From the NCBI RefSeq assembly GCF_022662495.1, contig NZ_JAKPBU010000011.1:347019-411018 (forward strand): a stretch of DNA of 64,000 nucleotides, in the 5' to 3' direction. Within the stretch, counting starts at the first letter, position 1. Every line of letters begins with the position of its first letter. Below the pieces are notes generated by a model that saw only the letters and a program-made list of their open reading frames with translations, was not told the DNA's origin and did not search any database. A program made the translations under genes and the position numbers. Source of the DNA: Lysobacter sp. M2-1. GTDB lineage: Bacteria; Pseudomonadota; Gammaproteobacteria; Xanthomonadales; Xanthomonadaceae. Below, piece by piece: positions 30,637 through 41,060 of this stretch.

Positions 30637-31347
30637 TCAGCCAAGATCGCCCAGCGTGTCGCGCAGGAACGGCACCGTCACCCGCCGCTGCGCGGCCAGC
30701 GATGCACGGTCGAGGCGCTCGAACAGCGCGGCCAGGCTACCCAGGTCGCGATCCACGCGCCGCAACAGCCAGTCGATCGCCGCCGGATCGAATTGCAGGC
30801 CACGCCGCCGCGCGCGCAGCTGCAGCATCTCCCGGCGTCCGGCGTCGTCCAGCGGCGCCAGCGCGATGCGCAGGCATTGCGACAGGCGCGAGCGCAGATC
30901 GGGTAGCTGCAATGGCAGGTCGGCGGGCCATTCCCGTGCGGTGTACAGCAGCGCCTTGCCGGCATCGCGCGCGCGGTTGTGGAAGTCGAACAAGGCCACT
31001 TCGTCGTCGCGACGCCCGGCGATCGCCTCGACTCCGTCCAGCGCGATGAGGTCGCGTTCCTCCATCGCTTCCAGCGCCGCGCGCAGCCGCCCTGCAGCGC
31101 TTGCCAACGGCAGATAGGCCGCGGCGATGCCTCGGGCGCCGGCCTCGGCACAGACGGCGATCGCCAGGTGGGTCTTGCCGGTGTTGGCACCCCCGGCCAC
31201 CAGCACGCATTGCGCCGGCGACGAAACGACCAGTGCGCGCAGCTGCGGCAACACGACCGGATCGGTCGCCACGAAGGTGTCCAGGCGCTGATCCGGCGGG
31301 AAACGCAGCGCCAGCGGCAGCTGGCCGGAACCGGGTGCGCCGCTCAC
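30637..31347 (-). CDS. hda: DnaA regulatory inactivator Hda
   Basis: A 236-residue AAA+ protein that, with the sliding clamp, stimulates ATP hydrolysis by DnaA after initiation. The N-terminal clamp-binding motif is QLPLALRF (9-16). The P-loop is degenerate (VLVAGGANTGKTHLAIAV), and LIALDGVEAIAG is the Walker B region, both normal for Hda. It overlaps the AI-2E transporter-like gene by four bases and is transcribed after it. Confidence 0.93.
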   Translation of the reverse strand: MSGAPGSGQLPLALRFPPDQRLDTFVATDPVVLPQLRALVVSSPAQCVLVAGGANTGKTHLAIAVCAEAGARGIAAAYLPLASAAGRLRAALEAMEERDLIALDGVEAIAGRRDDEVALFDFHNRARDAGKALLYTAREWPADLPLQLPDLRSRLSQCLRIALAPLDDAGRREMLQLRARRRGLQFDPAAIDWLLRRVDRDLGSLAALFERLDRASLAAQRRVTVPFLRDTLGDLG

Positions 31348-32546
31348 GCCGGCGGCGAGCCCTGGTCTGGTTTGGCGTGCCCCCCCGCGTTCCCGGGCAG
31401 GATCAGCCCCGACTGCTCGACGTGCTCATCGCCAAGCACGATCGCCGGCCCATCGCCAACGTAGGCGCGACTGGCGCGATAGTGTTCGACCGCAAAGCGC
31501 AGCAGCACGTTGGCCACGGCCGCAACCGGAAGTGCGAGCAGCATGCCGAGGAACCCGAACAGCTGGCCTCCGGCCAGGACCGCGAAGATCACCGCGACCG
31601 GATGCAGGCCGATACGGTCGCCGACCAGTTTCGGGGTGAGCCAGTAGCTCTCGATCACCTGGCCGATGCCGAACACCGCCAGCACACCCGCCAGATGCTG
31701 CCAGTCGCCGAACTGCACCAGCGCGGCGATGCCGCCGAGCACGACCACCGTCGCCGGCCCCAGATAGGGTACGAAGGTCAGCAGGCCGGCGATGATCCCG
31801 ATCAGGATGCCCAGGTCCAGACCGACCAGCCACAGGCCGAGACCATAGAGCACGCCCAGGATCAGCATCACCAGAAACTGCCCGCGGAGAAAACCGCTGA
31901 GCATTTCGCTCGATTCCCTGGCCAGACGAGTCACCGTCGCCTCCTGATTGCGCGGCACCAGGGCGGCGATGCGCTCGACGAAGACGTCCCAGTCGCGCAG
32001 GAAGAAGAACGTCAGCACCGGTAGCAGCACCAGGTTGGCGATCCAGCCCAGCACCGCGAAGCCCGAGCGCGACAGGTAACCCAGCAGGGTAGCCGCAAAG
32101 CCGCCCGCCTCCTGCCAGTGCGCGCGCACCGTGTCGATGATGCGCCCGGTGTCGAACCAGGCGAGCAACTGCAGTCCAGTGCGGTGCTCCAGCCACGGCA
32201 GCGCCGTGCCGATGAACCAGTCGCGATAGCGCGGCATCGATTCAATCAGGGTCAACAGCTGGCGCTCGATCAGCGGCACCAGGATCAGCAGCGCCAGCAC
32301 CAACAGCAGCAGCATCAGCGAGAAGACCAGGATCACGGCGGTGTTGCGCGAGCGACCCGCGGCTTCGAGTCGATCCACCATGGGATCGCCGAGCCAGCCC
32401 AGCATGCCCGCGAACACGAACGGAGTCAGGATCGGCGCCAACAGCCACACCAGCGACAGCACCGCGATCGCGACCGCGGATCCCTGCAGACGGCGGTAGA
32501 AGCGGGCGATCTCGTGCAGCGATTGCTGCGTCTGCATCTCGGCCAT
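31344..32546 (-). CDS. AI-2E family (PerM-like) membrane protein
   Basis: A 400-residue inner-membrane permease-like protein with about eight hydrophobic segments, starting with IAVLSLVWLLAPILTPFVFAG and ending with FGFLGMLLALPVAAVANVLL. The TFVPYLGPATVVV and IGLHPVAVIFAVLAGGQLFG motifs are characteristic of the AI-2E exporter/PerM family. Substrate unknown. It is translationally coupled on both sides: shared base with the DUF2066 gene and overlap with hda. The upstream gene order DUF2066-perM-hda next to purM-purN is conserved in the group. Confidence 0.88.
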   Translation of the reverse strand: MAEMQTQQSLHEIARFYRRLQGSAVAIAVLSLVWLLAPILTPFVFAGMLGWLGDPMVDRLEAAGRSRNTAVILVFSLMLLLLVLALLILVPLIERQLLTLIESMPRYRDWFIGTALPWLEHRTGLQLLAWFDTGRIIDTVRAHWQEAGGFAATLLGYLSRSGFAVLGWIANLVLLPVLTFFFLRDWDVFVERIAALVPRNQEATVTRLARESSEMLSGFLRGQFLVMLILGVLYGLGLWLVGLDLGILIGIIAGLLTFVPYLGPATVVVLGGIAALVQFGDWQHLAGVLAVFGIGQVIESYWLTPKLVGDRIGLHPVAVIFAVLAGGQLFGFLGMLLALPVAAVANVLLRFAVEHYRASRAYVGDGPAIVLGDEHVEQSGLILPGNAGGHAKPDQGSPPA

Positions 32547-33661
32547 CAGCGCAGCTGGAACACCTGAGGCACCGCATCGCTATCGCCCGATACCAGCACG
32601 TCGTCGTCGATCAGGCGCTTGAACCCGGACATGCCCGTGGACAGTTCCAGCATCAGCTCCAGGCCATCGGGAGTTGCGCGCACCGGCACGAACCGCTTCA
32701 CCACCGATACCTTCTGCAGCTGCGCCGAGAGCCGGATGTAATCATCGGCGCTATCGATGCCCGTGACCAGCACCGCGTAAGTACCCGGCGTCCCGGTTCC
32801 TGGGCTCTGCCTGGCGTAGCGCCGCACCAGGGCGTCGGCGGCGCCGTCGGCGCCACCCTGCATCGCGCGACGGGCATCGCTGTTCTCGGTCGACCAGCGC
32901 GACAGCACGCGGCCGCGATCGACGAAGATCCAGTCCGCTTTCCAGCCGCCCTTGTTGCGATAGAGCTTGCCGAGCAGCTGCATCGGCGGCTGGTAGCGCG
33001 AGGACAGGCGCGCGATCGCCGCGGTGTCGCCGCGCCAGATCGCACCGGCCGCGGCCATCTCCGCCGCGCTGCCCGACGGCAACCCGAGACGATAGCCGCG
33101 GGCCTGGGCGCGATCGAGCGCCGCGCGCGCCGCCGCACCCTGTTGCAGCCCGACCAGGCGCGGACCCTTGCCATCGTCGATGGCCAGCCACAGGACCGGC
33201 TTGGGTCTGGGCGACGGCCAGATCGGCAGACCGAGCGCCGACATGATGCCGTCGACCTTGTCCTGGTCGAAGCGCACGATCAGCGTGGTCTGGTAGCTCG
33301 GGGCGCCGGACACATCGGAAATGCCCTCGTCCTGGCGGTAATCGTAGCTGCGCACGTATTCGCTGGCGCGGCGCATTTCCTCGCCAACGCCGGGCCGCGC
33401 TGCGGCGCTGCGATCACCGGAAATCTTGCCAAGTACCTGCGACAGCGCCCGCGCGAAGGCGGTGTTGCGCTCCGCGGCGCCCTGGTTGCGCACGGGGACT
33501 TCGACCTCGTAGGCGCCCTCGGCACGTGCCACGTCGCCTTCCACGCGCTGCGCGGTCGCCACGCCCGCGGCCAGCAGGCACGCCAGCGCCAGCCCGACGC
33601 GCAGGCCCGCGTTCCGCACCCTCGAGAATCGCAGTCCCTCGCTCCGCGCTTCTGGCCGCAT
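32546..33661 (-). CDS. DUF2066 domain protein
   Basis: A 371-residue exported protein. A signal peptide (LRVGLALACLLAAGVATAQ, about 20-38) follows a basic N-terminus. The DUF2066 body has YEVEVPVRNQGAAERNTAFARALSQVLGKISGD and VLWLAIDDGKGPRLVG. No enzyme motif is visible; the family has no established function but consistently precedes perM and hda. Divergent from purM. Confidence 0.85.
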   Translation of the reverse strand: MRPEARSEGLRFSRVRNAGLRVGLALACLLAAGVATAQRVEGDVARAEGAYEVEVPVRNQGAAERNTAFARALSQVLGKISGDRSAAARPGVGEEMRRASEYVRSYDYRQDEGISDVSGAPSYQTTLIVRFDQDKVDGIMSALGLPIWPSPRPKPVLWLAIDDGKGPRLVGLQQGAAARAALDRAQARGYRLGLPSGSAAEMAAAGAIWRGDTAAIARLSSRYQPPMQLLGKLYRNKGGWKADWIFVDRGRVLSRWSTENSDARRAMQGGADGAADALVRRYARQSPGTGTPGTYAVLVTGIDSADDYIRLSAQLQKVSVVKRFVPVRATPDGLELMLELSTGMSGFKRLIDDDVLVSGDSDAVPQVFQLR

Positions 33662-33736
33662 CGCACATCCCTAATCGCTGGCGAATTGTGAAATGGTGCC
33701 GCAGGCGCGCTCCCGCGTCCATGCGAACGCGCGCGC

Positions 33737-33745
33737 GCTGCTAAA
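33737..33745 (+). promoter_or_regulatory. Extended -10 promoter of purM
   Basis: TGCTAAAAT is an extended -10 box with no strong -35. Transcription would start near 33752, 35 bases before the GTG start of purM. Confidence 0.5.
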
Positions 33746-33786
33746 ATCGCCGCTCGCCGCGCCCCAGACGCGCTGCCGGACTGCCC

Positions 33787-34863
33787 GTGAGCCATCCCGC
33801 TACCCCCGACCCCGCCGGCCCCGCGTCTTCCAGCGGGATGACCTACCGGGATGCGGGCGTCGACATCGATGCCGGCAACGAGCTCGTCGAACGCATCAAG
33901 CCGCTGGTCAGGCGCAGCTTCCGGCCCGAAGTCATGGGCGGCCTGGGCGGGTTTGGCGCCCTGTTCGACCTGACCGGCAAGTACCGTGAACCCGTACTGG
34001 TCTCGGGCACCGATGGCGTGGGCACCAAGCTCAAGCTTGCGCAGCAGCTCGGCCGCCACGACACCATCGGCATCGACCTGGTGGCGATGTGCGTGAACGA
34101 CGTGCTGGTGCAGGGCGCCGAGCCGCTGTTTTTCCTCGATTACTTCGCCACCGGCAAGCTCGATGTCGACACCGCCGTCGCCGTGGTCTGCGGCATCGCC
34201 CGCGGCTGCGAGCTGTCCGGCTGCGCGCTGATCGGCGGCGAGACCGCCGAAATGCCCGACATGTACCCGCCGGGCGAATACGACCTGGCCGGCTTCTGCG
34301 TGGCCGCGGTGGAGAAATCCCAGCTGCGCGACGGCGCCCGCGTGCGCGCCGGCGACCTGTTGCTGGGGATCGCTTCCAGCGGGCCGCATTCCAACGGCTA
34401 CTCGTTGATCCGCCGCATCTTCGAGCGCGCTGGGCGCCCGGGCGAACTCGACCTCGGCGGAACCTGCCTGGTCGACGCGCTGATGGCGCCCACCGCGCTG
34501 TACGTAAAGCCGGTGCTTGAACTCCTGCGCGGTGCGCAGGGCGATGCCATCCATGCCATGGCCCACATCACCGGCGGCGGCCTGAGCGAGAACATCATTC
34601 GCGTCGTACCTGAGGCCCTGGGCCTGGACATCGATGCCGGCACACTGGCATTGCCGCCGGTGTTCGAGTGGCTGCAGCACGAAGGCGGTGTCGCCGACGC
34701 GGAAATGTGGCGCACCTTCAACTGCGGGATCGGATTCGTACTGGTGGTCGCGCCCGATGCCGCGGGCGCGGTGGAAGCGGAGTTGTCCGCCCTGCAGCTG
34801 TCGCACCGGCGTATCGGCCAGGTGGTGCCCGCCGGGAGCGGCGGTCGCGTGCGCATCGGCTGA
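33787..34863 (+). CDS. purM: Phosphoribosylformylglycinamidine cyclo-ligase
   Basis: AIR synthetase of 358 residues (fifth step of purine synthesis). Visible blocks are [18 protein letters not shown] [73 protein letters not shown] and [11 protein letters not shown]. The family often has a short variable proline/serine-rich lead before TYRDAG, as seen when the GTG at 33787 is used; an ATG at 33838 would give 341 residues. Its TGA shares a base with the next ATG. Confidence 0.94.
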   Translation: MSHPATPDPAGPASSSGMTYRDAGVDIDAGNELVERIKPLVRRSFRPEVMGGLGGFGALFDLTGKYREPVLVSGTDGVGTKLKLAQQLGRHDTIGIDLVAMCVNDVLVQGAEPLFFLDYFATGKLDVDTAVAVVCGIARGCELSGCALIGGETAEMPDMYPPGEYDLAGFCVAAVEKSQLRDGARVRAGDLLLGIASSGPHSNGYSLIRRIFERAGRPGELDLGGTCLVDALMAPTALYVKPVLELLRGAQGDAIHAMAHITGGGLSENIIRVVPEALGLDIDAGTLALPPVFEWLQHEGGVADAEMWRTFNCGIGFVLVVAPDAAGAVEAELSALQLSHRRIGQVVPAGSGGRVRIG

Positions 34864-35177
34864 TGCTGATCGGCATCCAGCTATCCGATCTCAGCCGGCG
34901 CAGCCGCTGGCTGCTGGCGGGCGCCAGTGTCGCCTTCCTGGCCTGCCTGACTTTGTTGTTCGTCGCACCCGAACCGGCGATCCGGCTGATGCGGATCGCC
35001 CTGCTTGCGGTGGTGGCGCTGGGCGCCTACTGGGTGTCGTTCCTGCTGGATTTCCGCGGCCGCCTCAACCGGTCGCAGGTGATCGTGGCCACGTTGTTCG
35101 CGCTGCTGCCCTGGATCCTGGTGATCGTGATCGTGGTGGGCTTTCCGCAGATCCTGATGCCGACGCACGCGGCATGA
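34863..35177 (+). CDS. Small membrane protein between purM and purN
   Basis: A 104-residue protein with three hydrophobic helices (about 17-36, 41-63 and 73-96) and no recognisable domain. Its start overlaps the purM stop and its stop overlaps the purN start, so it is translated as part of the purine operon. The loop FLLDFRGRLNRSQ is basic. No function known to me. Confidence 0.75.
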   Translation: MLIGIQLSDLSRRSRWLLAGASVAFLACLTLLFVAPEPAIRLMRIALLAVVALGAYWVSFLLDFRGRLNRSQVIVATLFALLPWILVIVIVVGFPQILMPTHAA

Positions 35178-35833
35178 GGTCGGCGGATTCGACTTCGCGC
35201 CGGATCGCGGTCCTGGCCTCGGGCCGCGGCAGCAATCTGCAGGCGATCCTGGATGCGATCGCCGAGGGCCGGCTGGCGGCCGAAATCGCCGGCGTGTTTT
35301 CCGACAAGCCCGGCGCGCACGCACTGGAACGCGTGCCCGAACGCTTGCGCTGGAGCGCGGACGCCAGGTCGTTTCCGTTCCGCGAAGCCTTCGATGCCGC
35401 CCTGGCCGATGCCGTGGATGCGGTGCAGCCCGACTGGATCGTATGCGCCGGCTACATGCGCATCCTCGGCGCCGATTTCGTGCGCCGGTTCCGCGGCAGG
35501 CTGCTCAACATCCATCCCTCGCTGCTGCCGAAATACCGTGGCCTGCACACCCATCGGCGCGCGCTCGAGGCTGGCGACACCGAACATGGCGCGAGCGTGC
35601 ATTTCGTGGTGCCCGAACTGGACGCCGGCGCGGTGATCGCGCAGGTGCGCATCCCGGTCCTGCCCGACGATTCCCCGGAAACGCTGGCCGAGCGCCTGCT
35701 TCCTCGCGAACACCGGCTGCTGATCGATGTCCTGGCGCTGTGCCTTTCAGGTCGCGTGGCTGAACAGGGCGAGGGTGTGCTGCTCGACGGTCATCCCCTG
35801 TTTACGCCACTGCAGCTAGATTGCGGCGCCTAA
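35174..35833 (+). CDS. purN: Phosphoribosylglycinamide formyltransferase
   Basis: GAR transformylase of 219 residues, third step of purine synthesis, folate-dependent. It opens with RIAVLASGRGSNLQAILDAI (substrate phosphate loop), has the active-site N-x-H in LLNIHPSLLPKYRGLHTHRR, and VHFVVPELDAGAVIAQ with the catalytic aspartate. ATG overlaps the stop of the membrane-protein gene. The first ten residues (MRSADSTSRR) are extra relative to the core. Confidence 0.94.
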   Translation: MRSADSTSRRIAVLASGRGSNLQAILDAIAEGRLAAEIAGVFSDKPGAHALERVPERLRWSADARSFPFREAFDAALADAVDAVQPDWIVCAGYMRILGADFVRRFRGRLLNIHPSLLPKYRGLHTHRRALEAGDTEHGASVHFVVPELDAGAVIAQVRIPVLPDDSPETLAERLLPREHRLLIDVLALCLSGRVAEQGEGVLLDGHPLFTPLQLDCGA

Positions 35834-35885
35834 CCGATTGATTCCACGAGATTTGTGGCAACGCCACCCAGGACCTCGCAAGCCC

Positions 35886-36662
35886 ATGCTTCGCCCGTTC
35901 GCCCTCACCGCCTGCGCCGGCCTGTTGCTGCTGCTCGCGGGCACCGCCATTGCGCAATCCCAGCCAGCGCCCGCGCCCGGGATGGAAGGCGCGCAGGAGC
36001 CGCCGCGGCCGCTCGAACCGTTCGTGGCCAGCTATGAAGTCCACAACAACGGTCGCGCGCTGGGGAATGCGACGATGCAGGCCGTACCGCTGGGCGGCGC
36101 GCGCTGGCGCGTCGACCTGAACCTGAAGGGCGGTGGCCTGATGCGCCTGACCGGACTCAATCTGCAGCAGAGCACGCTGTTCGACAACGTGGGCAACCAG
36201 TACCGTCCGCTCAGCCAGGCCCTGGTCAAACGGGTGTTCCTGTCCAACCGCAAGACCATCGGTACCTACGACTGGAACGCGCACAGCGCGCGCTGGACCG
36301 GCGACGTCAAGAAGACGCGGCAGCGGCCCGTGCCGCTGCAACCGGGCGACATGAGCGGGCTGCTGATCAACCTTGCCGTGATCCGCGACGCCCAACCGGG
36401 CAAGACCCTGCAGTACCGTTTCGTCGACGACGGCCGCGTGCGCGACCACTTCTACCAGGTGGCTCCGCAGACCGAACTGGTCCAGGTCGGCGAACTGAGC
36501 TACGACGCGATGCGCGTCGAGCGCGTCCAGCCAGCCGGTTCGGCGCCGTCCAGCGAGCAGACCGTGATCTGGGTCGCCGCCGGCGTACCGACGCCGATCC
36601 GCATCCTGCAGCGCGAGGATGGCAAGGACACGACCGACCTGCGCCTGACCGAATATCACTGA
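35886..36662 (+). CDS. DUF3108 domain protein, copy 1
   Basis: A 258-residue exported protein: signal peptide LTACAGLLLLLAGTAIAQ (about 7-24), a Pro-rich spacer, then a DUF3108 domain beginning FVASYEVHNNGRALGNATM and ending IRILQREDGKDTTDLRLTEY. DUF3108 proteins are periplasmic beta-barrel-like proteins of unknown function. A second copy follows 34 bases later, so this is a tandem duplication that has diverged. Transcribed after purN. Confidence 0.85.
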   Translation: MLRPFALTACAGLLLLLAGTAIAQSQPAPAPGMEGAQEPPRPLEPFVASYEVHNNGRALGNATMQAVPLGGARWRVDLNLKGGGLMRLTGLNLQQSTLFDNVGNQYRPLSQALVKRVFLSNRKTIGTYDWNAHSARWTGDVKKTRQRPVPLQPGDMSGLLINLAVIRDAQPGKTLQYRFVDDGRVRDHFYQVAPQTELVQVGELSYDAMRVERVQPAGSAPSSEQTVIWVAAGVPTPIRILQREDGKDTTDLRLTEYH

Positions 36663-36696
36663 CCCGCACAACAGCTTTCGAGCCTGGAGTACCCCC

Positions 36697-37383
36697 ATGG
36701 ACCTGAAGAAATCCACTCCCCTGCTGATCGGCGCAGCCCTACTGGCCCTGACCGCAAGTGCGTCGGCGCTTGCGGTCAAGCCCTTCACGGCCGACTACAC
36801 CGCCAGCTACATGGGCCTGCAGGGCGCCGGGCAGATGCGGATCGAACCTGCGGGCAGCAACCGCTGGAAATACACCATGAGCATCCGCAGCAACGTGGCC
36901 CAGCTCGTCCAGAGCACCACATTCGAAGACAAGGGCGGTGAGTTCCGGCCGCTCTCGGGAACCGACTCATCGCTGCTGCTGATCAAGAAGTCGAACAAGA
37001 CCGCCAGCTACGACTGGGCCAAGGGCGAGGCGCGCTGGAGCGGCGACGTCAAGGCCGAGCGCGCCGGGCCGGTGAAGCTGCAGGACGGCGACCTCGACGC
37101 GATGCTGGTGAACCTGGCGGTGGCGCGCGACGCCGCGGCGGGCAAGCCCATGAACTACCGCATGGTCGACGACGGCCGGGTCAAGCGCATGACCTACACG
37201 GTGAGCGGCAAGGAAACGATCGAGATCGGCGGCAGGCAGCGCGAGGCCACCAAGGTCACCCATACCGACGGCAACAAGCAGTATCTGGCCTGGGTGGTGG
37301 ACGGATTGCCGGTGCCGGCGCGCATCCTGCAGCGCAAGGACGGCAAGGACCAGATCGACCTAAAGATCAAGTCGCTGAACTGA
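36697..37383 (+). CDS. DUF3108 domain protein, copy 2
   Basis: A 228-residue paralogue of the previous gene: signal peptide LLIGAALLALTASASA (about 9-24), then FTADYTASYMGLQGAGQM through ARILQRKDGKDQIDLKIK. Shared landmarks with copy 1 are TYDW/SYDWAKGEARWSGDVK, LLINLAV/MLVNLAVARDA and RILQR-DGKD. GGAG precedes the ATG by seven bases. A strong terminator follows 17 bases after the stop, closing the purM-purN-DUF3108 unit. Confidence 0.86.
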   Translation: MDLKKSTPLLIGAALLALTASASALAVKPFTADYTASYMGLQGAGQMRIEPAGSNRWKYTMSIRSNVAQLVQSTTFEDKGGEFRPLSGTDSSLLLIKKSNKTASYDWAKGEARWSGDVKAERAGPVKLQDGDLDAMLVNLAVARDAAAGKPMNYRMVDDGRVKRMTYTVSGKETIEIGGRQREATKVTHTDGNKQYLAWVVDGLPVPARILQRKDGKDQIDLKIKSLN

Positions 37384-37400
37384 GCGTCGTGTACCAGATC

Positions 37401-37431
37401 AAAAAAGCCCGCCGATGGCGGGCTTTTTTCG
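37401..37431 (+). terminator. Strong rho-independent terminator
   Basis: AAAAAAGCCCGCC-GAT-GGCGGGCTTTTTT is a textbook intrinsic terminator: seven G-C rich pairs extended by A-U pairs and a T6 run. It is symmetrical and could work on both strands. Confidence 0.92.
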
Positions 37432-37540
37432 TTTCGGTGATGCGTTCTCAAGCTCGGCGAGGCTGCTGCAAACATCCGAAGAACGCGTCCTCCCAAGCCC
37501 GATTAACGGAGGTCCCAAGGCAGTAACTCTTGTGCATCTG

Positions 37541-37728
37541 AAGCCAAAACCATGCGCCCTTCGGGCGTAGAGCTTTCGCCTGAATGCGGGTTACTTTCTT
37601 TCCTGGTGCGCTCTGCAGCGAATGCTCGCAAGCGCGAATGGCCCACTGATCTCGTCATCCCCGCGTAGGCGGGGACCCAAGGACGCTGCCCCTGCCTTTC
37701 GGTGTCTGGATGTCATGCCATTAGGAGC
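37541..37728. repeat. Truncated copy and left flank of the palindromic repeat family
   Basis: 37543-37609 matches one end of the element at 37729-38221: AAGCCAAAACCAT followed by AGAGCTTTCGCCTG and GTTACTTTCTTTCCTGG. It stops short of the second hairpin arm, so it is a broken end. 37655-37728 then reads CGTAGGCGGGGACCCAAGGA and on to TTAGGAGC, a flank that recurs at 63795-63859 before the other copy. Confidence 0.6.
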
Positions 37729-38221
37729 AGAGCTTTCGCCTGCCGGCGAGTTACTTTCTTTGCTGGTGCAAAGAAAGTAACCAAAGAAAGCACCTCAATG
37801 GATCCAGATCGCTCAAGGAATGCGGATGCCGAAGCAATTTTCGGACTCGCCATCCATGGCTCGATCCGAAAACGGCGGCCATCCATGGCCGCCGCCCCTT
37901 CGGGGTTTCCGGACGCAGGTGGCTACTGGCGGAGAAAGAAAGTCAAAGGCGGATGCCACCAACCCACCGATCGCGCTAGCGGCTGATGGCTCGAGCCCTT
38001 GACGTTCCCCACTCTGCGTATGCGACTCGTATCCGGGCACCCGGAGGGCGGCCGGCATGGATGCCGGCCGTTTTCGAAGCGGACACGGATGTCCGCTGCG
38101 AAAATGGCGACGACACCGCAGATCCCATGAGCGGGTTTGACGTCACGAGGAAGGTGCTTTCTTTTGGTTACTTTTCTTTGCACCAGCAAAGAAAAGTAAC
38201 TCGCCGGCAGGCGAAAGCTCT
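37729..38221. repeat. Near-palindromic dispersed element, about 493 bp, complete copy
   Basis: Terminal inverted repeats of about 65 bases bound it: left 37729-37793, right 38154-38221. Each end holds a hairpin, GTTACTTTCTTTG-CTGGTG-CAAAGAAAGTAAC at the left (37750-37781) and GTTACTTTTCTTTG-CACCAG-CAAAGAAAAGTAAC at the right (38167-38200). Pairing continues inward: the nested hairpins GGCGGCCATCCATGGCCGCC (left) and GCCGGCATGGATGCCGGC (right) occupy matching places, and the centre lies near 37975. Small open frames inside are not conserved on both arms and I do not call them genes. No transposase is present. It is likely a non-autonomous element or structured RNA source. Confidence 0.8.
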
Positions 38222-38302
38222 GTGCCCGAATGGATGGTTTTGCCTCGAAACCACAACGGAGACGTCCACGGGCTCCCGCGGGGACGACGGATCAGCGATT
38301 CG

Positions 38303-39877
<1,575 letters not shown>

Positions 39878-39903
39878 TCAGTCTAGCGGAAGCCGTCCCT
39901 CGC

Positions 39904-40899
39904 ATGTCCTCGCAAGCGATCCCCGAGCCAGGGTTCGATTTCGCCGCCAGCGGGCGCCGCGTGTTCGAGATCGAAACCCAGGGCTTGCAGGCCGTATCGG
40001 CGCGCATCGACGGGGCGTTTTCGGCTGCCTGCGAGTTGCTGCTGGCCTGCCGCGGGCGCGTGGTCTGCACCGGCATGGGCAAGTCGGGCCATATCGCGCG
40101 CAAGATCGCGGCGACCCTGGCCTCTACCGGCACCCCGGCCTTTTACATGCATCCGGGCGAAGCCGGGCACGGAGACCTGGGTATGGTCACCGATACCGAC
40201 GTGCTGCTGGCACTGTCGTACTCGGGCGAAAACGACGAGCTGCTGATGCTGCTGCCGGTCCTGCGCCGCCAGGGCAACCGCGTGATCGCGATGACCGGCC
40301 GCCCCGCCTCGGCGCTCGCGCGCGAGGCCGACGTGCATCTGGACGTCAGCGTGCCTGCCGAGGCCTGCCCGCTGGACCTGGCCCCGACCGCCAGCACCAC
40401 CGCATCGCTGGCGCTGGGCGATGCGCTCGCGGTGACGCTGCTGGAGGCGCGCGGCTTCACCGCCGATGATTTCGCCCGATCGCATCCGGCCGGCGCGCTC
40501 GGGCGGCGCCTGCTGCTGCATATCACCGACGTGATGCATAGCGGCGACGCGGTTCCGCGCGTCGCCTCGGACACCAGCCTGAGCGATGCGCTGGTGGAGA
40601 TGAGCCGCAAGCGCCTGGGCATGACCGCGGTGGTCGACGCCGACGGCCGACTGCTCGGTCTGTACACCGATGGCGACCTGCGCCGCACGCTTGACGACCG
40701 CAGCGTGGACCTGCGCACGACCCGCATCGACGATGTCATGACCCGCGCGCCCAAGACGATCGCTTCCGACGCGCTGGCGGTCGAAGCCGCGCGGATGATG
40801 GAGGCACACCAGATCAACGCCTTGCTGGTGCTGGACGACCAGCGCCGGGTGGTGGGCGCGCTCAACATCCACGATCTGCTGCGCGCGCGGGTGGTGTGA
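39904..40899 (+). CDS. kdsD: D-arabinose 5-phosphate isomerase
   Basis: KdsD/KpsF, 331 residues, first step in Kdo synthesis for LPS. The SIS domain has VVCTGMGKSGHIARKIAATLASTGTP and LALSYSGENDELL, with FARSHPAGALGRRLL. Two CBS domains follow (about residues 210-265 and 275-331), with LGMTAVVDADGRLLGLYTDGDLRR. It heads the kdsD-kdsC-lptCAB cluster. Confidence 0.95.
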   Translation: MSSQAIPEPGFDFAASGRRVFEIETQGLQAVSARIDGAFSAACELLLACRGRVVCTGMGKSGHIARKIAATLASTGTPAFYMHPGEAGHGDLGMVTDTDVLLALSYSGENDELLMLLPVLRRQGNRVIAMTGRPASALAREADVHLDVSVPAEACPLDLAPTASTTASLALGDALAVTLLEARGFTADDFARSHPAGALGRRLLLHITDVMHSGDAVPRVASDTSLSDALVEMSRKRLGMTAVVDADGRLLGLYTDGDLRRTLDDRSVDLRTTRIDDVMTRAPKTIASDALAVEAARMMEAHQINALLVLDDQRRVVGALNIHDLLRARVV

Positions 40900-41060
40900 C
40901 TGCGGCGCGTCCCTGCTCCGCGATTGATGCTCGGTAAAGGCAGGTTGCCTGGTTTCCTGTCATTCTGGCCCTGCTTCGATCTGCAGCTGTCCGGCACTGT
41001 GCAGGCGTGTCGCGCCACGATCCCGAACCAACCTCGAATCGATCCAGAATCCAGAATCCC

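Noticed and set aside
37543..38221. CRISPR-like array or phage attachment site
   Set aside because: The repeats are few, inverted and contiguous, with no regular spacers and no cas, integrase or tRNA gene nearby.
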